Assembly: GCA_021397835.1 (NCBI GenBank)
Contig: JAJFZO010000566.1
Coordinates: forward strand, 2,418,001 to 2,482,000
DNA length: 64,000 nt
Source: Moringa oleifera
Lineage: Eukaryota; Streptophyta; Magnoliopsida; Brassicales; Moringaceae
Direction: 5' to 3'
A program made the translations under genes and the position numbers. Positions 22,673-34,975 of this stretch are shown in pieces. The notes below the pieces were generated by a model, which worked only from the letters and a program-made list of their open reading frames with translations, ran no database searches and was not told the DNA's origin. How positions within the stretch are numbered: position 1 is the first letter of the stretch; each line of letters begins with the position of its first letter.

Positions 22673-24652
22673 ATGGCAACTGTGACGTTACTCTCTGCTC
22701 CTAAACCAAGCTTCCCTCGCAATCCCAGACAAACTCTTTTCGTTTCTCTCTCTCCTTCACATGTCCGTTCACCTTCCACTCCTCGGTCCCAATCCAAAAC
22801 CCGCACCTTAAAGGGCAGTGTGATTCATGAACCAAAAGTCGTGGTGGGTCTAGTCGGGGTGGGCTTGGCCTTGGCCTCGGTGGGACCAGCTTCGGCAGCT
22901 GAGTTACCGTTGCTGGGTTCCTTTCAACTCAGTGAACCTGCCAATGCCTTGTCTCTGCCGACCTGGGCCGTACACGTATCTAGTGTTGTTGAATGGTAAG
23001 GAAAGGGCATTTTCTGGTGATTTGTTAATAGGTCTTGACAATTTGCGTCGTGTTTCATAGGTCTCTTATTAATTATTGGTTCTTCCGAAATTTCTTTTGG
23101 TTGAATTGTTACCCAATTTGGCATTCACATGATTCTGGAAATGAAAAAGCTGAGCTCAACTTAGCTAACTAGCTGCATTGTCATGCAGAACCTATATAGT
23201 GCACTGTTTGTTACTGTGTTTTGCTTTTATTATTAATATTCTTTTTCCAAGACCTCTCTATACCTGTATGTGTTGATATTGAAACCCCTTTTTTGGGTGG
23301 TGTTTGAAAGGATTACAGCCATGGCCTTGGTGTGGCAATATGGGGACAAATCCGGATTTGAGTCTTGGAAAGGTCTTGCATGGGGTATGGTGAGTAGTTG
23401 TTCTCAGTTCTTGTTGAAAGTGAAGTCTGATTTGCAATTGGTGCATTAAGAAAGTGGACGATGTCATTATTAATATGTAATAATATTGGTGGTAACGTTT
23501 GCAGTGTCATGAACTTTTGGCATCAATGATTTTCGGGTAACTTGTTTAGGTCTTGAGTGATGCATGCTGAGGAATAAGCGATTCCAATTTGGTTTCTTAT
23601 GGCATTTGAAGGCTTAAGTTTATCTTCTAGATAGAATGAACTGGTAGTTTCTATTGTAACAAGCTGGACCCTTTTCTTAATTCATATAAACTTTGTGGAT
23701 GAACAACAAGAGCCTTGATGGCTTCATCTGGGAGTGTCTGTCTCTGACAAATTGTAATGAGAAACAAAATGGAGATGACCCAGTCAATATGCAGCGACAA
23801 TAGGATGATTTCATTCTATAGATGTGCACATGCTTCTAGGTTATCATCTTGTTATTTCTGAGAGACGAGGAACTCTTTTGCTGTTTTATATTATAATTTA
23901 TTTATGACACTTGATCTTTGGTTTTTGGGCATGCATGTTTTCCTTGCTTTCCCTAGCTATCTTGTTGAAGGACTTTCTCCTAATACAATTGTCTAATCTA
24001 GGTGCCTCTGCTTGGTGGAGCATTTTGTGCGTGCACATGGCATTTCTTTTATAATTCTGAATCTCTTGAGGTAAGACTGCTTGTCTGTTTCCTTACGGAA
24101 GGAAATGTCTCTTGTTGTGTGTGTGTGTGTGTGTGTGTGTCTGTGTTTGAATATTTGTTGGAACAAAAGTTTTTTTTTTTTTTTTTTTTTTCAATAAATC
24201 AATTCAAATGGGATGTATGGTAGATGAGATTTAATTCAGTTTGCCTGCTGAATAAGCAATTGCTTCCCTTTGAATGAGCACAAGAACAAATTACAGAACA
24301 TGAATGCATGAGATATTGATGCATTTTCAGCATCCCTGCAACCTTTCTGTACAGATTAAAATAACTTTTCACACATTCTATTAAACTCTTCATAACTCTG
24401 GAAACAATACAGAGCTATCATTTCGAACTTGTTAGGCAATAGATATTTTCTTTTCAATTCCCTATTCCTTCTTTTTCATCTTGTATTTCAACTTTAAATG
24501 GGTGATCTTGAAGATATAATTTCTTCAAGGAGCCTGATGTTCCTGTTTTGCAGATATTGGTGGCTCTTCAAGCAGCATTAACAGTAATAGGCAATACCAC
24601 AATGTGTATTGCTGCATTCCGTATCAACAAAACATCTGAGGAACGCTCCTAG
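22673..24652 (+). CDS. Ycf49-like (DUF2499) plastid membrane protein
   Basis: Nuclear copy of the Ycf49/DUF2499 family, otherwise found in algal plastid genomes and cyanobacteria; biochemical role unknown. Exons: 22673-22995, 23311-23389, 24002-24070, 24554-24652; 570 nt, 189 aa. Residues 1 to about 60 are rich in Ser, Pro and Arg with few acids, a typical chloroplast transit peptide. A hydrophobic Gly/Ala stretch (VVVGLVGVGLALASVG) precedes ASAAEL, which looks like a thylakoid-type cleavage site. The DUF2499 core follows: LPTWAVHVSSVVEW, then ALVWQYGDKSG, CACTWHFFYNSESLE, and LVALQAALTVIGNTTMCIA. Conserved Trp, His and Cys residues in HVSSVxEW and CACTWHFFYN mark the family. It sits just downstream of the BASS gene on the same strand, the recalled order of At4g22840/At4g22830. 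Confidence 0.92.
24114..24191. repeat. TG microsatellite and poly(T) run in an intron
   Basis: (TG)n at about 24114-24140, then 22 consecutive T at 24170-24191, both within the last intron of the Ycf49-like gene. Likely polymorphic in length. Confidence 0.9.
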
Positions 24653-26132
24653 GATATACAACTCCATTAACATTACATCCTTTTATCTGCCAGAGTTAGT
24701 ATCCTTGTTTTCTTTCTGTAGGTAAAACAACTCTTCTTGACAGAGTAGTTGCAGTTTAAGTGCTGAGCAAAGAGCACAAATTCAAAATAGTTAATCATCA
24801 CAGTCATATTCCTCTTTGCAGGAAACGGGATACGAGATACTCAAAGCATCCTGACTTATGACAGAAGTGGGATTTGCACTTGGAAAGTAGTACATACTAT
24901 CTACTGTATAGATAACGAAAAGGTATAATCCTGTACTGTACTTTGTACTGGAGTGGGTGCAAGGATTCTCACAATCAAATGTCATCATGTTTTGTGCTGT
25001 ATCTATGGCCACGAGGACCTCCATTTGATGTACCTGGTGAGTTTGTCAACCAACCCGTCTGACTTCAGCCTCTTATCAGATTAACATTCTATTTGTTTAA
25101 TATTTTTGTGTTAATTTATATGGGACTGCCGCATATGTGGACTTTGGAATAGTTATCTATTTCCCCCAAGTTATTTATGTTTTATATCATTATCATGCGT
25201 ATTATAATTGCTGTTTTGACTTGTGTTTTGTGATGCGTCTGATCAAATAAGATGATAAATTTGATTCTAAAGAAATTGCTTGTGATCAAGTTTTCAATCA
25301 TGATTGTTGATAAGATCTCTGGAAATAATGTTATCAGGTATGATTGATTGATCATCTATAGGCATGTTGATATTTTCACATGGGTTCATTTGGTTGGCAG
25401 CAGATTTCAGGTAGTGGGTATTGAAATGTAAAATGTAGATAATGAGTCCTCATAGAGATTATTACATGGGTGACTTTGAAATCAAGGGAAGGGGTATTCC
25501 TGAAATGGCAAATTACTTTACCCATTTCTAGACCACAAGAGATCATAAAATAGTGAAACGCATTCTTCTTTTGATGGTTATGTAATGTCCAAATAGACAT
25601 AAATGGAGAATTCTTTCAAAATCCACCACATCAGTGCTACTGGTGCACATGCAAATATGTGCATAGTGTTGTTTGTACTGTTTGGATGTGAAAAGGAAAC
25701 CCATTTCAATATTGGATCCATTTCCTCTTTTTTCTTCGTGAAGATAAGAGTTCAAGGCTGAAGGGCACTCTTCAATGGTAGTAACCCACTTGGTTCATAT
25801 AATTGAGCAACAAGAGGGGTCAAAACTTTAATACTATCTTACAAAGCTACACATTTAACTTTTAAGAGACATTCGGGTACACCCTTCTCCTCCCTCAACG
25901 TCCTCTCTTTCATATTCTTTGGTTTCATCTCTCCTGGCTTCAAAACTAAGCAAATACAATAAGCTTTGGAACTATAAAATTGATCCATCATCAGAAAGTA
26001 TAACAAGCATGTAATTGCTACACAAACCCATTAGTACTTATTATTCTCTAGGATTGTATATTATATATATCAAAAAGCAGACTGAGGAGAGGGAGAAAGA
26101 GAGAAGGGAAGAAGGGAACTTCTTGTTTGTAA
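24653..26132. other. Convergent intergenic region
   Basis: Between the Ycf49-like gene (+) and the LITTLE ZIPPER gene (-), so it holds both 3' ends. Composition is ordinary and AT-leaning. No further gene or repeat was recognised. Confidence 0.65.
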
Positions 26133-26537
26133 TCAGTGTCTATGTAGAAGAAGCAAAAGGGTAGACGAGAAGCGATCCAAATGAGGGAACTTCTTTTGGA
26201 ACTCAGACATTAATGCTAAGTTCTCTTGGTGGAGAAGATCAGCTTTCTTCCTCAGCTTCTGATTCTCTTCAATGATGCTTTGGTTCTCCAAGTACAGCTT
26301 CAAGTTCTTTAGCTCCATGTCCTGCCCTGCCTGTTCCTCACATCTCCTCCTGCTTGAATGTTTTCTTGAATTAGGGTCTATGGTAACCATATAAAACATC
26401 TATTACATATATGAGGCTCGTAGGAGGTGGTGGTGAACATACCTGGCAAGCCTGTGAATTTGAAGCTTTGATTTGTGCTTTCTCCTGGGAGCACAGAAGG
26501 GATGAGATGGATTCCAGTCTGTGCTGTTGATACACAT
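26133..26537 (-). CDS. ZPR: LITTLE ZIPPER (ZPR) microprotein
   Basis: Small leucine-zipper protein that dimerises with class III HD-ZIP transcription factors and blocks their DNA binding, forming a feedback loop in leaf polarity and meristem control. Exon 1 is 26537-26443 and exon 2 is 26349-26133, with a 93-bp intron; 103 aa. The ATG at 26537 gives MCINST, a basic region (APRRKHKSK, about 16-24) and, after the splice, the ZPR core at about 43-85: MELKNLKLYLENQSI, EENQKLRKKADLLHQEN, LALMSEFQKK, with Leu/Ile spaced in heptads. There is no DNA-binding domain, as expected. A second exon 1 frame is open across the donor but has no ATG. A TATATATA box lies at 26641-26648, about 104 bp before the start. 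The tail FSSTLLLLLHRH is unusually hydrophobic. Resemblance is closest to ZPR1/ZPR2, the longer members, but I cannot separate them. Confidence 0.88.
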
Positions 26538-26640
26538 TGTTTTCTCCTTAGTTGCTCGAAAGGTGAGGAAGATGGACGAAGAGAGGAGGTTGTATTGGAA
26601 TGGGATGAATGGATCAACTGAGACGGGTGGATGTAGCTCC

Positions 26641-26648
26641 TATATATA
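26641..26648 (-). promoter_or_regulatory. TATA box of the LITTLE ZIPPER gene
   Basis: TATATATA in the context CCTCTATATATAGGAGC (minus strand), about 104 bp upstream of the start codon at 26537, giving a short predicted leader. Confidence 0.6.
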
Positions 26649-26714
26649 GAGGTGGGTTTCTGTTGTTAGCCTCTCTATATACTACATGCTGCGGTGATGA
26701 CAATGTGTAGAGTA

Positions 26715-26735
26715 GAGAGAGAGAGAGAGAGAGAG
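26715..26735. repeat. GA microsatellite upstream of LITTLE ZIPPER
   Basis: About ten GA dinucleotides, CT on the gene's strand, some 70 bp upstream of the TATA box. Confidence 0.85.
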
Positions 26736-28966
26736 TTTCTTTTCTATAGTAATAATGGCAGTAGGACTTACAATTACAAAGTGAAGCAACTCATCAAATT
26801 GATGAATAAGCAAGAAAAAGCCTAAGGAAATGGAAGGTTCTATCTTTCTTTTCTCTCTCTATCTCTCCAGTCCTTGTCATCCTTTTAAGTGGGGAACAAA
26901 ATCATCAAACTTCTAATTGACCAATAAGGCTTAAGCTTCACCTTCCTTTCCTCAATCCGTCTTATATGTTATACTGTGAGAAAACCTTCCTGCATGGATT
27001 CATGCAGTACAGCTTGAAGGATGCTTAACAATATTAATGTTCTTTGCATATCCTTTTTTTTTCTTACCATCATTACTACCATACTAAAATCTGATGTGAT
27101 CTTTGCTCTCAAGCTGTTTGCTTATACCTTGCATACATGGGTATTTCCTCGATGAAATGGTAGTTGCTGAAAGGTTAAGAGATTGCATGGAATTACCCTT
27201 TGAACAATCTTGATAATGACTTTGCTAGAAAATTCTGCTTGTTATGCACAATCATTCAAGCCAAGGCTTTTGAAGAGAGAAAAAGTTACATTTCATTTTA
27301 ATGTAAGTTATCAATCAGGTACCGCAAGTTAACCCATTATTAGATTGAAATGAGCCATTAGGGTTTGTGGTTTATTTGCTGGCACAGTGAGTTGGTAACC
27401 CACACTAGGAGGTCAGCATCAGTAGATGGTTAGGCTATTTACAAGTGGCTCAAGGCACCATTTTGTCTTCAGGACCCATTAGAGCTTTCAGCATTATAAA
27501 AGCTTTCATGGCTCTCTGTGGATTTAGGGTTTGTGGACCATTACTAAGAGGAAGGATGGTCCTGCCTTTAATTCATCTCATGATACTTAGTTTGAACAAA
27601 AATACCTAAAAGTCAAATACAAATTGAAGGCTCTTGAAAACCCATCTCTCCTTTTGTTATCTCCTCATCAAATTCTCTCCTTATTTGATGACAAATTATG
27701 ATGATGATGATGATCATGATAGGCATGTGTATGGTCTATGACCTTCATGATATTCAAGTTAAATTGACAACGATGATGATCTTAATTTGCGTAAATCTTC
27801 TTTAACCATTTTTTTCTTTTGAAAATACGGAGATTATTAGCAATTATACTATCCCGTTTAATTTTCTAAGTTAAATGTAAATACTTTTTGGGTCGGATTA
27901 TTGTTTTTAATTCACTTTGAACTTTTAGGCAATTGACATTTATGCTTTTGAAATATTGGCCTATCTTGGTGCCTTTGACTTGCAATGTTGCTTAATCATG
28001 CTTAGTGAATTCAATTATTAGCATATTATCTTTTCATGTGCTTGTTCCATGTTAGGAAGGATTACCAAGACCCACCGATCAATAGATCTCACCGAAAAAG
28101 AAAATTCCTGTCGTAGCCAAAAACCCCATTATGATTGAGTGATTTTGCATCTCCATGAATCTCCCTTATTCGTTTAGGTGGTTTTCCTTTCTCTTTCAAA
28201 ACTAACGTAACCTTGAAGCATTTTCACTTAATTAGTCTGTTTAAATAACATGTAATCGCAATCATTTTTGATGATTTTGATTGTGCGAGAACTTGTATAT
28301 ATCCACCTTCATCATCAGCAGGTTTATGAAAAATTATATATTTTTTTAATTGAACAAAATAAATTTATTTAATTCAAAAATTTTCTAAACTTTTATGTTT
28401 ATTTGTAAACAAATAAGGTTTGAGTATGTTTACTATTATTAGAAGTTTTGCTGATCGTTAACTTCAAGATCTTATATGTTAGTCGAGTATTTCAATTTAG
28501 ATACTTTAATTATATAAAAAAATCTAAATTTTTGATTAGATTACAATAAATTAAATGATATATATTCATGCATGTATGTATGCATAACATATGAGTATAA
28601 AATATGTGATTTTGTGTAGTAATGATTTGATGTTGAATGTAGAGAAGGGTAGAGGTCACAAAAAGAGGGCAAGAACCCACTCAAGGCCTTCACTTATTTC
28701 TTCTTTTACTACAGCTACTTTGTGAAGGATTTTGATGCAATAGTCAACAAAGGAATGAATCTCCTCTTTTTTCTAAGTGTCTAGGGGAATGGTGCACCAT
28801 GTTGACGAATCCGGCTCACAAGCATTATTGATACTGTCGAAATATTAATATAAAAGGATGATTTTTTATTAATTTAAATTTATATTATTTTTTTAAAAAA
28901 AATAAAAATATTCTTTTTTAATAATTTATCATATTAATTTGATATATAAATAAAATTTTACTTCTC

Positions 28967-29044
28967 GTTTTTGTTAAATTATTATGTGTTGATATCTTTT
29001 TAGCAGTTTTTGTTAAATTATTATGTGTTGATATCTTTTTAGCA
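28967..29044. repeat. Perfect 39-bp tandem duplication
   Basis: Positions 28967-29005 are repeated exactly and immediately at 29006-29044; the unit starts GTTTTTGTTAAATTATTATG. Perfect identity in otherwise fast-decaying AT-rich DNA points to a recent duplication. Confidence 0.95.
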
Positions 29045-30458
29045 GATTCACACGTTAGTAAAGAATGTTGATCTTAATCTATAAGTCCATATGTGTATGA
29101 TTTGATAAATAATGTAGATCAAATGCACATCTTATCTGGTGCACAATGTTGCAATCGATTGCTTTTGCATATTTGGTAGTAAATGTTGCGGGGGATATGG
29201 CACGATCATGGTCACGTCATCATGCCAAGTTTGATACTTAGAAATTAGATGTTTGACATTTTTATATTCAACATGTGCATTATCTTATTGGTAAATGGTT
29301 TCTTGATATACATATACATAGGAGAACACTTATATGATTTTTTTACAAGTTATAATTAAGACTTAGGATTTCGAGTTTAATTGAGCTATCAAATGAATTA
29401 AAGTATGATTAAGATAATAAGATTTTAAATTGAATTGAACTATTAAGCAAATTCGGAGACTTAAAAATGTAATTTTTTGATATTTAAATTAAAAAATAAA
29501 CATAGAAAAATATTTAATTATATTTATTTTTAACTTAAAATTCAAAATTTTAATTGTTTCAAATATATTTCAAACAGTTATAAATAATAATAATATTTTT
29601 ATTGTTGAAATGCTTAAAAAACTAATGAAATAAATTTTATTATTTAGTTTGAGTTCATATTTTAAATTTAAATTGTAAGTTATTTTTTATAAAATTTTAA
29701 ATTTTATAATAAAAAATAATATATTTAAAATTTTATAGTTCCACTGATAACTCTCAAGTAAGTGTTAACTAACTAACACCAGACTCTGCAAGCTCCAGTG
29801 CTAAATTTTTTTGTGATAATAATTTAAACAAATTTTTTAACATTCGTGAAAAAATGTAAATTGTTGAATAAGATTTTTAATTTAAATATTTTAAAGTTTT
29901 GATAAAAAATTAAATTAAACTAAATTAAAATATTATGATATAATTAAGTCAATACTTTTATATTTATTTTTAAATATAAAAACTTTATATCACAACCAAA
30001 ATTTATATTTTAATAAATTATTAAATCTAAAAAAGTAATTATCAAAACATATTGAAATTACTTATTTATAAACAAGAATGAGTGTTTGGTGACGTAATTT
30101 GAGGTTAATTAACTTGTTAATTAGACAATTTATTAACCTCATTGAAACTTGCTTGAAAAATGGAAAGTTTAAAAGAATGATAGTTCTTGAAAATCGACGG
30201 TGTCGATTAATTCTTTCTACATCAAACTTTAAATTGCAATTATGATTATAGTGGGTTACTAATAATTAGATGCAACCAAAATGATATCTCATAGGAGGTC
30301 ACCAATTTAAGAAAGGCAAATTAACATAATCATGGCTGCTTACAAAACTTCCATTATAGCCCACATTTCCTATTTAGAGGTATAACCCAATAGGCTTTGC
30401 CATTACCATGGTTATGTTAATTTTCTAGAATTAATGATGTCATTTTTTGAGATTAAAT

Positions 30459-30715
30459 TATTTTAATTTTTGAATTATAGATTAATATTTTTTTATTTTG
30501 AATAGCATGGAATTGATTATAGTTTTAAAACATTTTTTTATTGATTTGAATTTTAAATTGTAGATTAATATTGTTTACTTTGAATAATACAATCACAGTT
30601 TTACAACAGAAATTCAATTTTTTTTGTTGATTTGAATTTTAAATTAAAAATTAATATAGTTTATTTTGAATAGTGCAGAGTTGGAATTTTTGTTAATTTG
30701 ATTTATGATAATATT
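30459..30715. repeat. Three diverged tandem copies of an ~85-bp unit
   Basis: Units begin near 30459, 30543 and 30629. Each contains a GATTTGAATTTTAAATT-like start, then ATTAATAT, a T-rich stretch and TTTGAATA. Spacing between matching points is about 83-86 bp. AT-rich and non-coding; an old local amplification. Confidence 0.65.
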
Positions 30716-32635
30716 TTTTAAAAAATAATTATTGTTTTTATAATCTTATATATATAACTTTAATATATTTATTTTGTTTAATTTCAGACAATATAAAATT
30801 TATTCAAAATATTAACATTAATCAAATCATTAGAAGATTCTTACTCTTAAAACATACAGAAAATTAATCTCTTACATAATATAATACCGAAGAGTTAAAT
30901 TATATGTTATTATTTATTTATTTATTTATCTAAAATTAATTTTTAATCTCAAATATAAAATAATAACTAAATATAAATAAAAATTAAAAATAAATGGGTT
31001 TTTTTAATACCAAAAACTCATTTAAACCGTGTATTTACTTTTTCATGATTGAATTGGCAGATAAATTAAAACATTATATAAATGAATTTTTGTAGAGATA
31101 GAAAAGAAAACTGTTGGAAATATATAATATAGACCTTGATTGTTTTGCAAGAAAATTGGCAGGCAGGAATCAAATTACCAAGAATTAAGGGAAAGGAAAA
31201 CCACTTTTGCAAGCAACCTGCCTCGTCTTTTTATTTATTTATTATTATTATTATTATTACTCAACTTGCGTATTTCTTTTTGGGCCCAATTTGAAACTCT
31301 GTCAACACAACTATGTGACGATAATTGTATGAAAATGATCCGGCCCATTGAATTTCGGGTCATTGAGCCCAATTAGAATACAAACGTGTTGGTTTGTTTA
31401 TTTTGTCAAACTTTTTAAGGTAATTTTTTAAAATACATATTTAAATTATATAATTAAATAGAATAATATCCTTTTGTGATATGAGGGTTAAATTGTAAAT
31501 TAATTTTTTATTGTCTTTTTAATAAAATGGAAGCTTTGTTACCGCGACGGCTTCCTGCACCTGACATACTTATCACATCGTGACGACATTGTGGTCCCCA
31601 CCCTGTTTCGCCGGCCCATTAACTGCTCACGCATTTCACATCCTCCCCACTCGCTACAGGCTGCCATGCGAGATACGGGCTACCCATGGGAATGCGAAAT
31701 GCGAATTTTTTTTTTTTTAAGTATGGAGAACAGCTGGTTCCTCTATAATTGTTTTTTTTTAAAATTATGATATGTTTAAATTATTTTTTAAAAAATAAAA
31801 TTAATAATTAAAATTTTTAAATATAATTAAATTTGATTATTATTATAAATAACAAACATAATTTCCATGTTTTATATCAAAAAAATTTACCACACTTCAT
31901 CATTTTATTTTACACGAAATTCGTATGAAAAAGATCGTTTGGATGCGCGTGGGCTAGGCGCTGTCTTAAATGCCATGTAGCCGTTGCCAGCTAAGCCACG
32001 CTCGGTAACTCACTCTGGGGACCCGGTTCAACCTAATCCGGTTCGCTCTCATTTCAAATCGGGTTCGCCGTTCAGTATTACCCTCGGGAAGTGGCGTGTT
32101 AGGGAAGCATGGCCTAAAGGCACATCCTTTTGTGAAAGCAGCTTTTATTCTTATTTTAAACAACCACCACCACCCTTGTAATTTACCCAAACACACACCA
32201 ACAAGCCAACATATTACCATGGTACCATCAATTCTCAACCGTCCGATGAACCAACACTGATGTCACATCGAAAGCAGTCTCCAATCGGACAGCCAGGATC
32301 TGTTGTAACACGCGAAGAATGTGTATGTGACCCACGCCGACATGAAACCATGGGTGCCATGGAAAACATAAAAAAAAAACATCAACCAAGAGCTTGTGTT
32401 TGGTTCTGGTCCTGTCCGCTCCCTCTGCCTCTCTCTCTTCCTCCTCGTCTCTCTTTTCCTCTTCTCTCCTTAATCGACCAGAACCAGGGTTTCGTTTCTG
32501 TGAATCTCATCCTTTTTTTTTTTGCATATTAATAAAATTGATCTTTGGTTAATAATCCTGGTTTTAATCGTCGATCGACGGGAAGACAAGGCAAAAGGGA
32601 GCTTGAGAGTACGGTTTCTACATCGATTCGAAGAG

Positions 32636-33347
32636 GTAACTTTTGGTTCTCTGTGTTTTGGCTTCGATGTTTCTGGTTTCATCGTCTCTTTTCATGTTCG
32701 GTTGGTCAAATATTCGATTGCATGTTTTTTTCCTTCTTATTAAATCTTTTTTTTTTCTGTATTCGGTGTTCTTCTGGTGTCTTCGTTTTTGTTTCCTCGA
32801 TTTTTTACGGAAATTAAATACATATTTTTAATTTTTAAGTTTTGATAATAACTAATTGGTTGATCTTTGAGATATTCTTCTTCATACGGATTATTGGAAA
32901 TTTTTGATGGTCCAGATTAATTAGATATCTATGATTAAAATGGGAGAAAGATTAATTAACGTAAAACACTTAATTTGATTAATTGGATTTTTGTTAATCA
33001 GCCGTGTCATTTCCGATATTGTTCTTTGTGAGGAGGGCAATCGTGTCTTTTAGCATTAAATTCTTTCGTGATTGTGATTCGCTAGCTAACGGGACTCGAG
33101 ACTGTGCACCTAAATTAGGCAGAAAGACATTAATGTCCCTAAAGCCATTCCGAATGAATTCTGAAACCTAATCCGGAAAAGTTATTGGGATAATTTGACA
33201 CTTTATCCAACTATTGCGGTGGCCGGAAATCTTTCTGTTTCATTGTTGAGATTTTCCATGAAAATCAAGAGAGAATACCTGGAACTCCTATAAACTAGTT
33301 GAGAAATCCTGACTCTGATTTTGTTTCCCCTCTTTTTTTGTTTGCAG
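32636..33347 (+). other. Probable 5'-UTR intron of the A20/AN1 gene
   Basis: A donor GAGAGGTAAC (GT at 32636) and an acceptor TTTGTTTGCAG (ending 33347) bracket a T-rich 712-bp stretch ending 29 bp before the start codon. Leader introns are common in plant SAP genes. No ATG-initiated frame links the two sides, so this is a leader intron by inference. Confidence 0.7.
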
Positions 33348-33376
33348 AGATAAAACAACAAACACAAAGGAGCATT

Positions 33377-33886
33377 ATGGGTTCTGAACAGAACGAAGGC
33401 ACAAGCTTCTCTCCATCTGAGCCTAAGCTCTGCGTCAATGGGTGTGGCTTCTTTGGGACAGCGGCTAACATGAACCTCTGCTCCAAGTGTTACAGAGACC
33501 TCCGTGTCAAGGAGGAGCAAGCTGCCTCCGCAAAGGCCGCCATGGAAAAATCTCTGAACCCTAAACCACCTAAGCCACAAGATGAACAGGGGCTTTTGCC
33601 TGCTAAGGCTATCGAGTCCCCTGTGGGTCTAGTTGCTGCAGCCTCGTCCAGCCAAGCACCATCAGGCGGTGGGGATCAGGGTGAGCCTAGGATGGCTAAC
33701 CGGTGCTACAGCTGCAACAAGAAGGTGGGATTGACAGGGTTTAAGTGCAAATGTGGGAGCACCTTCTGTAGTGCCCATAGGTACCCAGAGAAGCATGAGT
33801 GTGGCTTCGATTTCAAGGGTGTTGGGCGTGATGCTCTTGCTAAGGCAAATCCTGTTATCAAGGCTGATAAGGTGGAGAGGATTTGA
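33377..33886 (+). CDS. SAP: A20/AN1 zinc-finger stress-associated protein
   Basis: Stress-associated protein of the plant SAP family; A20 fingers of this type bind ubiquitin or act as E3 ligases, and plant members modulate abiotic stress responses. Single coding exon, 169 aa, from the ATG at 33377 (MGSEQNE); the leader appears to carry an intron. The A20 finger is at about 17-41 with four cysteines (LCVNGCGFFG, then NLCSKCYRD). A Pro/Ala/Ser-rich linker follows. The AN1 finger is at about 110-150 with the expected Cys/His ligands (CYSCNKKVG, CKCGSTFCSAHRYPEKHEC). The C-terminal DFKGVGRDALAKANPV and the KADKVERI end are family hallmarks. Its position between the Ycf49-like and AHL genes fits SAP9 (At4g22820), and next to the armadillo kinesin fits SAP1 (At1g12440), so it is probably co-orthologous to both. 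Confidence 0.96.
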   Translation: MGSEQNEGTSFSPSEPKLCVNGCGFFGTAANMNLCSKCYRDLRVKEEQAASAKAAMEKSLNPKPPKPQDEQGLLPAKAIESPVGLVAAASSSQAPSGGGDQGEPRMANRCYSCNKKVGLTGFKCKCGSTFCSAHRYPEKHECGFDFKGVGRDALAKANPVIKADKVERI

Positions 33887-34432
33887 ACATCAAGCTATTT
33901 TGAGTACCGGTAATTTGGTGTTCTTTGGTGTTCTTCATTGGGTGTCTCGCTTTCCCTCTCTTTTTGGTTGGTTGGTTGGTCTGTTAGGTTTTAGAATTAG
34001 CAGGAATGCTGGTTGTTGTGGGTGCTTTCATGGCTAGTATTTTGTTTGGGGTGGGATAGTTGGAGACTGTTGATTCCATAATAAAGTGGATCAATGAATT
34101 GTTAGTTGCACTTTGCTGCTTAATGCTTTTGGCTTTATCTCTTTATGATGCTATAAATCTACACCATATATATGTGTTTGTATCTATTTATATTTCTATT
34201 TCTATGCTTATCTGCTTCATAAACTTAAAGTTTGGGTTATTGGTTTAATTGTCTGATGTTCCTGTATTACTAAGTATTTGACTTTTGTCTGCATCTATTG
34301 TTCCTTTGGAATGATCAATCAATAATGTATCATCCATCTTTGTAATGCATTATATTCTAGCTTGCCATCTCTTTGTGTAACTTGTGCTGTGTGAGGAGGT
34401 TGTTGTGCACCTCTTTTTCTTAAGAGAAATGG

Positions 34433-34461
34433 TTTTTTTTTTTTTTGGGGGGGGGGGGGGG
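34433..34461. repeat. T14-G15 homopolymer junction
   Basis: Fourteen T followed directly by fifteen G. Such runs are error-prone in sequencing and assembly, so exact lengths are uncertain. Confidence 0.9.
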
Positions 34462-34975
34462 AGGAGGAACTGGAAGTTACAGTCTTCTAAGTGTCCTTTC
34501 TAGTGATGTGTAAAACAGTTTGTTGTGTTCACTTACACGGGTATTTGGCCATTTTGTAGGGCTCTTTTGCAATGATTGAGCTTTTGTTCCTGGGACTCAT
34601 GTTCATTGTTACCAGTTACCTGCTATATTATATATTATTAACACCAAGTTTCAGCCACATAGAATTAGCATGTTAGATGAATAGCAGTTGCCAATCACCA
34701 CTAGGATAGATATGCTGTATAAACTCTGACCATATCTTCTCTCCATACTACATCTTGTTGATTCATGTCAGGCTTATTGAGGTGCAAGAGAAAATTTGGA
34801 TTCTGAATGATTTTCAAGTTATCAAAAAGTCTGTTGTCTGATTGGTTTTGAACCATTTGCCTTTCTCTAATTTTTCTAGTTTTACACTTTCAGTTGGAAA
34901 GTGCACATAACTGTTTGTCAATCCTTTGTGACTGAAGAGTAATTGTGGAATGCTAGCCAAACCTTAAGAAGATAG

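Larger units (their letters stand above)
26736..32400. other. 5.7-kb gene-poor AT-rich region
   Basis: No convincing exon on either strand. The left part (to about 28300) has more balanced DNA without long frames and may include distal regulatory sequence for the LITTLE ZIPPER gene. From about 28300 to 31500 it is very AT-rich and contains two small tandem duplications listed separately. About 31540-31700 is a GC-richer island with CCGGCCCATT and similar motifs but no gene. The right end is the promoter of the A20/AN1 gene. Confidence 0.6.

Noticed and set aside
32260..32831. Several open frames in the A20/AN1 upstream region
   Set aside because: They overlap each other, lie in the promoter, leader and leader intron, and show no protein family; the leader intron explains the T-rich DNA.
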